From positions 1 through 61,128 of the forward strand of contig JAJYAM010000009.1 of NCBI GenBank assembly GCA_021779535.1: DNA of 61,128 bases, written 5' to 3'. Positions 1 through 7,014 of the stretch are shown piece after piece (the stretch's first letter is position 1; every line of letters starts with the position of its first letter). The notes below the pieces were generated by a model that worked only from the letters and a program-made list of their open reading frames with translations, ran no database searches and was not told the origin of the DNA. This DNA comes from Pseudomonadota bacterium (GTDB taxonomy: Bacteria > Pseudomonadota > Gammaproteobacteria > Steroidobacterales > Steroidobacteraceae). A program made the translations under genes and the position numbers.

Positions 1-98
1 ACGCCGCACGCGGAGGCGTTGATCACCGCCGACACGCCGCCGGATTGTGCGTAGAACGCGTTCCTTGGGCTGGAGCGCCCGGTCTTTGCCGCCGCCAT
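1..98 (-). CDS. pfp: Pyrophosphate-dependent 6-phosphofructokinase, N-terminal fragment
   Basis: Only the first 32 codons lie in the window; the gene runs off the left edge. The start is the ATG at 98. The translation begins MAAAKTGRSS and continues NAFYAQSGGVSAVINASACG, the N-terminal signature of the PPi-dependent phosphofructokinases (the GGxSAVINA glycine loop that cradles the phosphoryl donor). The family phosphorylates fructose-6-phosphate with pyrophosphate reversibly, in the cytoplasm. It fits a genome whose other glycolytic genes (tkt, gap, pgk, pyk) are at 11013-16719. Its neighbour adk is also adenylate/PPi metabolism. The assignment rests on a short but characteristic stretch. Confidence 0.8.
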   Translation of the reverse strand, partial: MAAAKTGRSSPRNAFYAQSGGVSAVINASACG

Positions 99-255
99 CG
101 TTGCCTTTTCCGGTCGAGCCGTTAAAAGGCGAAGAATAGCCGATTGCGGTCGTCGCGGCACCGGTCGGGCCGCGGTGGCCATGAAGATCCCTCCGGCGAC
201 GCGGATCGCGATGCCGGAGGGCGGCATTCGGCGCGGCCCCGCGGTTGCAGCGCAT

Positions 256-293
256 CCCCGCCGACGCGGCGGATTACCGGCGCGTCGGCGGGG
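256..293 (-). terminator. Perfect 13-bp hairpin after the PEP-CTERM gene, fused to a G-tract
   Basis: Bases 256-268 and 281-293 are a perfect 13-bp inverted repeat around a 12-base loop. The right arm runs straight into ten Gs (290-299), a C, and seven more Gs (301-307). It lies just beyond the stop codon (315) of the minus-strand PEP-CTERM gene, so it is placed to end that transcript, although no U-tract follows. A second, weaker inverted repeat (190-197 with 213-220) lies further on. Together they fill the 99-314 gap between the PEP-CTERM gene and pfp. Confidence 0.5.
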
Positions 294-314
294 GGGGGGC
301 GGGGGGGCGGAAGC

Positions 315-1166
315 TCAGCCGCCTTGGCGTCGCCCGCGGCGGGCGGCGGCGAAGGTCAGCAAGCCGATACCGACCCCGAGCAGCGCGATCGGGCTCGGCT
401 CGGGCACGCCCGGTGGCGGGCGAACCGATCCGTTGCGCACCTCGAACAGGAACTGCCCGGGCGTCCCGTCATTGGTCGCGTTCTGCAACGCATGCGAACC
501 GCCGTCGATCAACGACCCGCAGACCGCGGAGCCCGGCAGTTGATAATACGTGCCGGTGTGCCCCGAGCCGTTGGAATAGCCCGCGACCGCGCAGGATCCA
601 CCGAGCCCGTCGGTGCCACCGCTCGCGTCACCGGTCTCCCACTGCATCGACCCATAGTTGAAATAGATGTCGAAGTTGCCGGTGCCGGTATCGCTGCGAT
701 TCACCAGCAGCAGCTGGAAGTTGTTGAGCTTGTCGGTCCCGTAACTGTAGTAACCGACGTTCGGCCAGTTCACGCCGAACGCGCTCATTCCGTCGAAGGT
801 GCCGGTGCCGTAGCTCACCAGCCCGCTCCCGGTCCCGCGCGTGTCGACGTCGCCGAAGAACGGCGCGATGATCGGATTGTTGAGCGCGCTCGTCAGGCCG
901 AACGGCGTGTAGGTATACATCGCACCATCGAAGGTCACGTTGCCGTTGTTGTTCACCCACAATCCGTTGTAGCTGGTGCCGAAGAAATTCATCGCGAATC
1001 CCGTCGACACCTGACCCGTCGAACCATCGTCGTTCGCGGGCAGCGTGCTCCCGTTGAAGCCCGACACGATCGGGCTCGATGCGATCGCGGGTGCGAATGT
1101 CGTCAAGCCGAGCAGCAGCCCGGCGGCGGTCAGCGCCAGGCCCCGGTGTCTTGATAGGTCATCCAT
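315..1166 (-). CDS. PEP-CTERM sorted extracellular protein with NIDO-like domain
   Basis: This is a 283-residue secreted protein. An N-terminal signal peptide (about residues 8-30, ending AIASS) precedes a Gly/Asn/Tyr-rich beta domain resembling the nidogen (NIDO) domain (NNNGNVTFDG, PIIAPFFGDVDTRG, NFDIYFNYG). The last 30 residues are a textbook PEP-CTERM anchor: VPEPSP, a hydrophobic segment, then a basic tail RRGRRQ. In this family the tail is recognised by an exosortase and the protein is delivered to the cell surface or exopolysaccharide matrix of biofilms and flocs. The exosortase itself is not in the window. The ATG at 1166 was chosen because AGGAG lies 7 bases upstream; a longer in-frame extension to 1298 would cross the leader and has no signal peptide. 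The promoter looks sigma-54 dependent (1274-1290). Specific function unknown. Confidence 0.85.
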   Translation of the reverse strand: MDDLSRHRGLALTAAGLLLGLTTFAPAIASSPIVSGFNGSTLPANDDGSTGQVSTGFAMNFFGTSYNGLWVNNNGNVTFDGAMYTYTPFGLTSALNNPIIAPFFGDVDTRGTGSGLVSYGTGTFDGMSAFGVNWPNVGYYSYGTDKLNNFQLLLVNRSDTGTGNFDIYFNYGSMQWETGDASGGTDGLGGSCAVAGYSNGSGHTGTYYQLPGSAVCGSLIDGGSHALQNATNDGTPGQFLFEVRNGSVRPPPGVPEPSPIALLGVGIGLLTFAAARRGRRQGG

Positions 1167-1273
1167 AACATAGCTCCTGCCAGTTGAATCGACGCGCGAG
1201 ATCATCGCGCGGCATTTCTTGTGATAAAGACCCTTCCTCTTGCTCTTGTCATAAAACCCTTCGTACGGATCGA

Positions 1274-1290
1274 TGCATACGCGGTGCCAA
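1274..1290 (-). promoter_or_regulatory. Sigma-54 (-24/-12) promoter of the PEP-CTERM gene
   Basis: Read on the minus strand the sequence is TTGGCACCGCGTATGCA. It has the invariant GG and GC dinucleotides at the exact spacing of the RpoN consensus TGGCAC-N5-TTGCA. The predicted start of transcription, near 1263, gives a leader of about 97 bases. Sigma-54 control is known for PEP-CTERM/exosortase systems (PrsK/PrsR regulators), so motif and context agree. rpoN itself lies at 21098-22573. Confidence 0.7.
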
Positions 1291-1351
1291 CTATCCATGC
1301 CATTGAATTACATGGATATTGCGTCGCATCGCAGTCGCTGCCCGGCACGTT

Positions 1352-1401
1352 CTGTAAAAAAAATCGACAGGCACGGCTCGAGCCCGCGACGCAACGTTGC
1401 G
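1352..1401. promoter_or_regulatory. Palindromes upstream of the -24/-12 promoter (candidate enhancer sites)
   Basis: Two dyads are visible: CTGTAAAAAAAATCGACAG (1352-1370, CTGT/ACAG ends) and the perfect palindrome CGCAACGTTGCG (1390-1401). They lie about 65-125 bases upstream of the sigma-54 promoter for the PEP-CTERM gene. That is the usual distance for binding of an enhancer-binding activator. Function is inferred from position only. Confidence 0.35.
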
Positions 1402-1485
1402 ATACCGTGAAGGGGAGCCGAGCGCGGGCGTGGAGGGTGGGATGCCCGCCGCCGGGCCCGGGAGGGCGCGCGGACCACGGCCGGT

Positions 1486-1514
1486 TTGACGCTCGGGTTC
1501 CGCAACGGTAGGTT
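1486..1514 (+). promoter_or_regulatory. Probable sigma-70 promoter of adk
   Basis: TTGACG (1486-1491) is separated by 17 bases from TAGGTT (1509-1514). Transcription would start near 1521 and leave a leader of about 28 bases before the adk ATG. The -35 is close to consensus; the -10 keeps only the first, second and last bases. Confidence 0.45.
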
Positions 1515-1548
1515 AGCGCGCTTTGAATTCGCTGAACTAGAAAAAACC

Positions 1549-2232
1549 ATGCGTATCGTCTTGCTCGGCGCGCCGGGATCGGGGAAAGGCACGCAGTCGC
1601 AACTTCTGGTCGAAGCCTACCGGGTGCCGCAGATCTCGACGGGAGACCTGCTGCGCGAGGCCGTGGCCCGGCAGACGGATCTCGGCGTGCGCGCGAAGGC
1701 GGCGATGGACCAGGGCCGCCTGGTCGACGATGCGATCGTGCTCGAGATGATCCGCGAGCGGCTTGCGCGGCCCGACACCGCCGCGGGATTCATTCTCGAC
1801 GGGTTCCCGCGCAACATCCCGCAGGCCGTCGCGCTCGAGACGCTGCTCGCCGACCTGGGCCAGCCGCTCGACGCGGTCGTGCTGATGAACCTGGACTTGG
1901 GCGTGCTGTTCAAGCGGCTCACCGGCCGGCGCACCTGCGCCGACTGCGGCCGGGTGTTCAACATCCTGACCTCCCCCCCGGGGACGCCGCCGCACTGCAC
2001 GCGGTGCGACGACCATCCGCGGCTCGTGCAGCGTCCGGACGACAGCGAGAACGTGATCGGCAAGCGGCTCGAGGTCTACGAAGCGCAAACGAAGCCGTTG
2101 ATCCAGCACTATTCCGACAACGGCTTGCTGCGCGTGGTCGAGGCGGACGCGGAAATCGCGAGCGTGTTCCGGGAGCTGCGCCGCGTGATCGACGCGGCCG
2201 TCGCGCGGCACCGGGGCGCGCAGGTCGGTTGA
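1549..2232 (+). CDS. adk: Adenylate kinase
   Basis: This 227-residue protein catalyses ATP + AMP <=> 2 ADP in the cytoplasm. The P-loop GAPGSGKGT is at residues 7-15, followed by the AMP-binding segment STGDLLR and the FILDGFPRN motif near residue 81. It is a long-form enzyme. The LID (about 125-160) carries four cysteines, C130-x2-C133 and C150-x2-C153, the arrangement that binds a structural zinc in many bacterial adenylate kinases; enteric enzymes replace these residues. The ATG at 1549 begins exactly at the conserved MRIVLLGAPG; the site before it is A-rich with no strong Shine-Dalgarno. The gene lies between a PPi-phosphofructokinase and mpl and converges on rnd with an 18-base gap. Confidence 0.97.
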   Translation: MRIVLLGAPGSGKGTQSQLLVEAYRVPQISTGDLLREAVARQTDLGVRAKAAMDQGRLVDDAIVLEMIRERLARPDTAAGFILDGFPRNIPQAVALETLLADLGQPLDAVVLMNLDLGVLFKRLTGRRTCADCGRVFNILTSPPGTPPHCTRCDDHPRLVQRPDDSENVIGKRLEVYEAQTKPLIQHYSDNGLLRVVEADAEIASVFRELRRVIDAAVARHRGAQVG

Positions 2233-2250
2233 GTCCGGGGCGCGCGCGCT

Positions 2251-3345
2251 CTATTCGAGCACCGCGAGCAGGCGCTCGCCGATCACCGCGCGGCGCCAGC
2301 CGGCAAGCGCGCCGATCGCTTGCGTGCCGGTCGCGAGCGCCTTGATCTGGCCGCGGGTCGCGAGCACTTCGGCGCTCACGCCGAGCTCGGCCGCACGCGA
2401 GTCGAGCACCCTCGCCATGCGCTCGATCGCGGCACGCTCCGCGTCGGTCGGCCGCGCGAGCCGCGCGGGCTCGAGGTCGGCGACGCCGGCCGCCGCGGCG
2501 TCGCGCAGCGCCGCGAGCAAGCCTTCGGCGAACTTCGCCGAGTACGGGGCCGGCATCGACCGCAGCCGCGCCAGCTCGCCCGCGTCGACCGGCGCGGCCT
2601 CGGCGACCTCGTAGATCGCCGCGTCCGGCAGGATCCACGCGCGCGGGAGATTGCGCTGCTGCGCGGTCCGTTCGCGCCAGGCGGCGATCGCCTTCGCGCG
2701 GACGCGCGCGCCCGGTTCGAGGCGAGCGATCGCGCCGAGCCGCTCCCAGGCCGAGTCGGGATCGGATTCGTAGAGTCGCGGATCCGCGAGCGCCGCGCAG
2801 TCCTCGCGCACCCAGTCCTCCCGTCCGAGCGCGCGCACGCGTTCCTCGAGCATCGCGGCGACCTCCTCGAGGTAGCGGACGTCGTCCGCGGCGTAGGAGA
2901 GCTGCTCGCGCGACAGCGGCCGCTTCGACCAATCGGTGCGCGTGTGCGCCTTGTCGAGACTCACGCCGAGGAGCGTCCGCACGAGATCGGCATAGCCGAT
3001 CTGCGGCTTCAACCCGGCGCACGCGGCGGCGACCTGGGTGTCGAACACCGGGGCGGCGATGCGACCGGCCGCGTAGCGCAGCGCCTCGAGGTCCTGTCTC
3101 GCGGCGTGCGCGAGCTTGCTCACCGAGGCGGCCTCGAGCAGCGGCCCGAGCGGCTCGAGGCGCAACGCGAGCGTGTCGACGCACCAGATCTCGCGATCGG
3201 CCGCGACCTGCAACAGGCACAGGCGCGGGAAGAAGGTCCGCTCGCGCAGGAACTCGGTGTCGATGCCGATACGGCCGGCCGTCTGCAGACGCCGCGCGAG
3301 TTCCACGAGGCTGGGTTCGTCGTCGATCCAAATGGGGTCGGGCAC
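2251..3345 (-). CDS. rnd: Ribonuclease D
   Basis: This 3'-to-5' exoribonuclease of about 364 residues matures tRNA and other small RNA 3' ends. DEDD-family motifs are visible: GIDTEF near the N-terminus (Asp/Glu metal ligands), HAARQDLEAL in the middle, and YAADDVRYL carrying the last Asp. HRDC-like helical domains follow, as in Escherichia coli RNase D (about 375 residues). GTG at 3345 was chosen as the start; a TTG at 3366 in the same frame is possible but has its AGGA directly against the start codon. The gene is divergent from mpl, whose probable -10 (3362-3367) overlaps the rnd start region. Confidence 0.93.
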   Translation of the reverse strand: MPDPIWIDDEPSLVELARRLQTAGRIGIDTEFLRERTFFPRLCLLQVAADREIWCVDTLALRLEPLGPLLEAASVSKLAHAARQDLEALRYAAGRIAAPVFDTQVAAACAGLKPQIGYADLVRTLLGVSLDKAHTRTDWSKRPLSREQLSYAADDVRYLEEVAAMLEERVRALGREDWVREDCAALADPRLYESDPDSAWERLGAIARLEPGARVRAKAIAAWRERTAQQRNLPRAWILPDAAIYEVAEAAPVDAGELARLRSMPAPYSAKFAEGLLAALRDAAAAGVADLEPARLARPTDAERAAIERMARVLDSRAAELGVSAEVLATRGQIKALATGTQAIGALAGWRRAVIGERLLAVLE

Positions 3346-3361
3346 TGTCGGGTTCCGCGTG

Positions 3362-3367
3362 TACAAT
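3362..3367 (+). promoter_or_regulatory. Candidate -10 element for mpl
   Basis: TACAAT occurs 55 bases upstream of the mpl ATG in otherwise GC-rich sequence. No good -35 is visible at 17 bases, so this is tentative. Confidence 0.3.
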
Positions 3368-3393
3368 CCTGCCGGCGCTGTCGAAGCGAAATT

Positions 3394-3420
3394 ATGACCG
3401 AATCGGCCGGGAAAAACTGA
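3394..3420 (+). CDS. Possible 8-codon leader ORF before mpl
   Basis: ATG at 3394 opens a short frame encoding MTESAGKN and stopping at 3420, two bases before the mpl ATG. It would lie within the leader if transcription starts from the TACAAT at 3362. The tight spacing would permit translational coupling to mpl. There is no clear Shine-Dalgarno, and the peptide resembles nothing I recognise, so it may be chance. Confidence 0.2.
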   Translation: MTESAGKN

Positions 3421-3422
3421 CG

Positions 3423-4811
3423 ATGCACGTGCACATCCTGGGCATCGGCGGGACGTTCATGGGCGGCATCGCCGCGATCGCTCGTGAAGCGGGGTTCCGC
3501 GTGACCGGCTCGGACCGCAACCTGTATCCGCCGATGAGCACGCAGCTCGCGGCCCTCGGCATCGAGGTGATCGACGGCTACGAGGCGGCGCAGCTCGACC
3601 TGAATCCGGACGTCGTGGTCGTCGGCAACGCGCTCAGCCGGGGCATGCCGGTCGTGGAGGCGATGCTCGATCGCGGACTCGCGTACGCGTCCGGTCCCGA
3701 ATGGCTGGCCGAGCACGTGCTGCGGTCACGGCACGTGATCGCGGTCGCCGGCACGCACGGCAAGACGACGACGACCGGCATGCTGAGCTGGATCCTCGAG
3801 TCCGCGGGCCTCGCGCCCGGCTTCCTGATCGGCGGCGTGCCCGAGAATTTCACCACGACCGCGCGGCTCGGCTCGGCGCCGTATTTCGTGATCGAGGCCG
3901 ACGAGTACGACACCGCGTTCTTCGACAAACGCGCCAAATTCGTGCATTACCGCCCCCGGACCGCGGTGCTGAACAACCTCGAGTTCGACCATGCCGACAT
4001 CTACCCGGACCTCGCCGCGATCGAGCGGCAGTTCAATCAGCTGTTGCGCACGGTTCCGCACGCGGGTCGGCTGATCGTCAATGGCGAGGATCCGGCGCTC
4101 GCCGACGTGCTCGCGGACGGTTGCTGGACGCCTCGGGAGACCTTCGCGATCGACGCCCCGGGGAGCGACTGGACGGCACGCGTCGATCGCGGCGCGTGCG
4201 ACCGCTTCGAGGTCCTGCGCGGCGGCGCGGCGGTCGGACGCGTCGAGTGGCCGCTGATCGGCCGCCACAACGTGCTGAATGCACTGGCCGCGGTCGCGGC
4301 GGCGGAACACGCCGGCGTCGCGCCGGCGCGCGCGGTCGAAGCGCTGTGCACCTTCCGGGGCATCCGGCGCCGGATGCAACTGCGCGGCACCGCGGGCGGG
4401 GTCACCGTCTACGACGACTTCGCGCATCATCCGACCGCGATCGCGACGACGCTCGCGGGGTTGCGCGCCCGCGTCGGCGGCGCCCGGATCGTGGCGGTGC
4501 TGGAGCCCCGGTCGAACACGATGAAACTCGGGACGCATCGCGACGCGCTCGCCGCGGCCGTCGCGGCGGCCGACTCCGCGTGGTTCCTGATGCCGCCGAA
4601 CCTGGGTTGGGATCTGCGCGACGCGGTCGCTTCACTGGGGGACCGGGCCCATTTCGCCGCGACCGTCGACGAACTCGCCGACCGCCTGGTCCGCGGCGCG
4701 CGCCCGGGCGATCACTGGCTGATCATGAGTAACGGCGGCTTCGGCGGGCTGCACGAACGGGTGCTGCGGCTGCTCGACTCGACGCCGGCGGCACCCAGAA
4801 CGCGCGGGTGA
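3423..4811 (+). CDS. mpl: UDP-N-acetylmuramate:L-alanyl-gamma-D-glutamyl-meso-diaminopimelate ligase
   Basis: This is a peptidoglycan-recycling ligase of 462 residues. It re-attaches the salvaged tripeptide L-Ala-gamma-D-Glu-meso-DAP to UDP-MurNAc, bypassing MurC-E. It has the Mur ligase architecture: an N-terminal nucleotide-binding fold (HILGIGGTFMGGIA), the central ATP loop [12 protein letters not shown] near residue 111, EADEYDTAFFD, and a C-terminal domain ending SNGGFGGLHERVL. The GTFMGG glycine motif and the YDTAFFDKR segment separate it from MurC, which is encoded separately at 47802. Its last 89 bases overlap the 3' end of the convergent CPBP protease gene. Confidence 0.95.
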   Translation: MHVHILGIGGTFMGGIAAIAREAGFRVTGSDRNLYPPMSTQLAALGIEVIDGYEAAQLDLNPDVVVVGNALSRGMPVVEAMLDRGLAYASGPEWLAEHVLRSRHVIAVAGTHGKTTTTGMLSWILESAGLAPGFLIGGVPENFTTTARLGSAPYFVIEADEYDTAFFDKRAKFVHYRPRTAVLNNLEFDHADIYPDLAAIERQFNQLLRTVPHAGRLIVNGEDPALADVLADGCWTPRETFAIDAPGSDWTARVDRGACDRFEVLRGGAAVGRVEWPLIGRHNVLNALAAVAAAEHAGVAPARAVEALCTFRGIRRRMQLRGTAGGVTVYDDFAHHPTAIATTLAGLRARVGGARIVAVLEPRSNTMKLGTHRDALAAAVAAADSAWFLMPPNLGWDLRDAVASLGDRAHFAATVDELADRLVRGARPGDHWLIMSNGGFGGLHERVLRLLDSTPAAPRTRG

Positions 4812-5661
4812 GCCACAGCGCGACCGCGATCGCGAAGCCCCAGGGCAGCACCCAGTAGCCGAGGATTCCGTCGAATCGTCCGACCCAGATCGACGACAGC
4901 GTCGCCGAGTCGCGCACGGTCGCCAGTTGCAGCATCCGCAGCACCACGACCCAGCCTCCGTGCAGGCCGATGCCGACCGCGTTGTTGCCGGTCAGGATCC
5001 GCGTCATGCTGAGGATCAAGCCGACCGTGAGCCACGACAGGAACGCATCGAGCACGGCCGACGGGTGGGACAGCGGCACGAACGAGCGCGACAGGAGCAC
5101 GAAACCGCTGCGCCACGCGATCTCGTCGGGCGGGATGCTCGCCTTCGCGAAGAAGTGCAGCACCGCGAACACCGGCGCGGTCAGCAGCGCGCCGGCCCAG
5201 GCGCCGGACTCGCGTTCGATCGCCGTCTGCATCGCGCCACGCATCACGGTTTCCTCGATCAGCGCGACCGCGATCCCGGAGGCCACGCCGGCGAGGAAGA
5301 TCCGCGCGACGCTGCCCGCGGACGGCGTGAACCCGGGCGCGATCGCGCGCAGGTGAGCGCCGATCAGGAACGCCGCGCCGAGCGCCGCGGTCGCGATCCC
5401 GACCGCGCCCCAGATCAGCGACTGCGCGACGAATCGCCGCCGCGGCAAGCCGAAGCCGAAGTCGGCGCGCGTGCGCAGATCGAGCCGACGGCACAGCCAG
5501 ACGAGCTCGCCCGCGAGAATCAACATCGCGACGCGCTCGGCGACCCGGTGGAACGCCCAGTGGCCGATCCCGCCGACGAGCCAGTACGCCGGATAGGCGA
5601 GGCCGGCGCCGATCAGCAGCGCGAGCGTGATCACCGCGACGAAGGCTGCGAACGCGCGCAT
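4723..5661 (-). CDS. CPBP-family intramembrane metalloprotease
   Basis: This is a polytopic membrane protein of 312 residues in the CPBP (CAAX protease/bacteriocin-processing, Rce1-like) family. Motif 1 is EETVMR (E136, E137, R141), motif 2 is FAVLH (F165, H169), and a third histidine, H234, lies in GIGLHGGW. These are the residues expected to hold the metal and the catalytic water within the membrane. Several hydrophobic segments are visible from the N-terminus onward. Substrate unknown. It starts 2 bases after the hemL stop, so it is probably co-transcribed with hemL, and its 3' end overlaps mpl on the other strand by 89 bases. Confidence 0.85.
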   Translation of the reverse strand: MRAFAAFVAVITLALLIGAGLAYPAYWLVGGIGHWAFHRVAERVAMLILAGELVWLCRRLDLRTRADFGFGLPRRRFVAQSLIWGAVGIATAALGAAFLIGAHLRAIAPGFTPSAGSVARIFLAGVASGIAVALIEETVMRGAMQTAIERESGAWAGALLTAPVFAVLHFFAKASIPPDEIAWRSGFVLLSRSFVPLSHPSAVLDAFLSWLTVGLILSMTRILTGNNAVGIGLHGGWVVVLRMLQLATVRDSATLSSIWVGRFDGILGYWVLPWGFAIAVALWLTRAFWVPPASSRAAAAPVRAARRSRRYS

Positions 5662-5663
5662 CG

Positions 5664-6968
5664 CTAACCGACCGATCCGGCAACGGGCGACGTCGCCGCG
5701 CCGACCGCCGCGAGCGCGCGCTCCGCGGCGGCGATCGTCGCGTCGACGTCCGCGGGCGTGTGGGCGGCGCTGACGAAGCCCGCCTCGAAGGCCGACGGCG
5801 CGAGATACACCCCGCCCGCGAGCATCTGGTGGAAGAAACGCGCGTACCGTCGGGTGTCGCAGGCGGCGACCTTCGCGTACGAATCGACCCGGGACTCCTG
5901 CGTGAAGAACAGCCCGAACATCCCGCAGACGTGATTGGTCGCGAGCGGCACGCCGGCGCGCCGCGCCGCGGCCTCGAGCCGCTCGACGAGCGCCGCGGTC
6001 GTCGCCGCGAGGCGCGCGTGGAAGCCCGGCACCGAGATCGCCTCGAGCGTCGCGATACCCGCGGTCATCGAGACCGGGTTGCCGGACAGCGTTCCGGCCT
6101 GATAGACGGGCCCGAGCGGCGCGAGCCGGCGCATCACGTCGCGCCGGCCGCCGAACGCGCCGACCGGCATCCCGCCGCCGATGATCTTGCCCAGGGTGGT
6201 CAGGTCCGGCCGGATCCCGTACACGGCTTGAGCGCCGCCGAGCGCGACGCGGAAGCCGGTCATCACCTCGTCGAAGATCAGCAATGCGCCGCTTCGATCG
6301 CATTCGGCGCGCAGCGTCTCGAGAAAGCCGGCGACCGGCGGGACGCAGCTCATGTTGCCCGCGACCGGCTCGACGATCACGCACGCGATCGAGTCGCCGA
6401 TCGCCCGGAACGCGTCGCGCACCGCCTGCGGATCGTTGTACGCGAGCGTGACCGTGTGCTTCGCGAGGTCCGCCGGCACACCCGGCGAGGACGGCACGCC
6501 GAGCGTGAGCGCACCGGAGCCCGCCTTGATCAACAGAGAGTCGGAGTGCCCGTGATAGCAGCCCTCGAATTTCACGATCGTATCGCGCCCGGTAAACCCG
6601 CGCGCGAGGCGGATCGCGCTCATCGTCGCCTCGGTGCCGGAACTGACGAACCGCAGCAGCTCGATCGCGGGCATCGTCTCGACGACCTTGCGCGCGAGCC
6701 GCGTCTCGAGTTCCGTCGGCGCACCGAAGCTCAAACCGTCCGCGGCCGCCCGCTGCACGGCGGCGACGACCTGGGGGTCGGCGTGCCCGAGGATCGCCGG
6801 ACCCCAGGAGCCGACGTAGTCGATGAACTCGCGACCGTCCGCGGCGAACGCGCGCGAGCCGGCGGCGCGGCGGAAGAACACCGGGTCGCCGCCGACGCCG
6901 CGGAACGCGCGCACCGGCGAGTTCACGCCACCCGGGATGTATTCGCAGGCTTCTTCGTACAAGCTCAC
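5664..6968 (-). CDS. hemL: Glutamate-1-semialdehyde 2,1-aminomutase
   Basis: This 434-residue PLP enzyme converts glutamate-1-semialdehyde to 5-aminolevulinate, the first committed tetrapyrrole precursor of the C5 pathway. Visible marks are the N-terminal [11 protein letters not shown], the [14 protein letters not shown] phosphate-binding region, [19 protein letters not shown], and the PLP lysine in [15 protein letters not shown]. The start is GTG at 6968, supported by GGAGG 7 bases upstream. It heads a two-gene unit with the CPBP protease. Haem made by this route would also serve the bc1 complex encoded at 29111-31748. Confidence 0.97.
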   Translation of the reverse strand: MSLYEEACEYIPGGVNSPVRAFRGVGGDPVFFRRAAGSRAFAADGREFIDYVGSWGPAILGHADPQVVAAVQRAAADGLSFGAPTELETRLARKVVETMPAIELLRFVSSGTEATMSAIRLARGFTGRDTIVKFEGCYHGHSDSLLIKAGSGALTLGVPSSPGVPADLAKHTVTLAYNDPQAVRDAFRAIGDSIACVIVEPVAGNMSCVPPVAGFLETLRAECDRSGALLIFDEVMTGFRVALGGAQAVYGIRPDLTTLGKIIGGGMPVGAFGGRRDVMRRLAPLGPVYQAGTLSGNPVSMTAGIATLEAISVPGFHARLAATTAALVERLEAAARRAGVPLATNHVCGMFGLFFTQESRVDSYAKVAACDTRRYARFFHQMLAGGVYLAPSAFEAGFVSAAHTPADVDATIAAAERALAAVGAATSPVAGSVG

Positions 6969-7014
6969 CGAGCGCCTCCTCGCGGTCGATCGACCGCGAC
7001 GGATTCTAGATCGA

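Larger units (their letters stand above)
1167..1548. other. Divergent regulatory region between the PEP-CTERM gene and adk
   Basis: This 382-base gene-free stretch holds, from left to right: the PEP-CTERM leader with its Shine-Dalgarno; an imperfect direct repeat (1216-1228 and 1243-1255, 13 bases with two mismatches); a -24/-12 promoter for the minus strand (1274-1290); an interrupted palindrome CTGT...ACAG (1352-1370); a perfect 12-bp palindrome CGCAACGTTGCG (1390-1401); and a sigma-70-like promoter for adk (1486-1514). No convincing small ORF or RNA gene is visible. Confidence 0.6.

Noticed and set aside
3423-4811. The gene at 3423 as a second murC
   Set aside because: The GTFMGG motif, YDTAFFDKR segment and the presence of a full murC at 47802 identify it as mpl.
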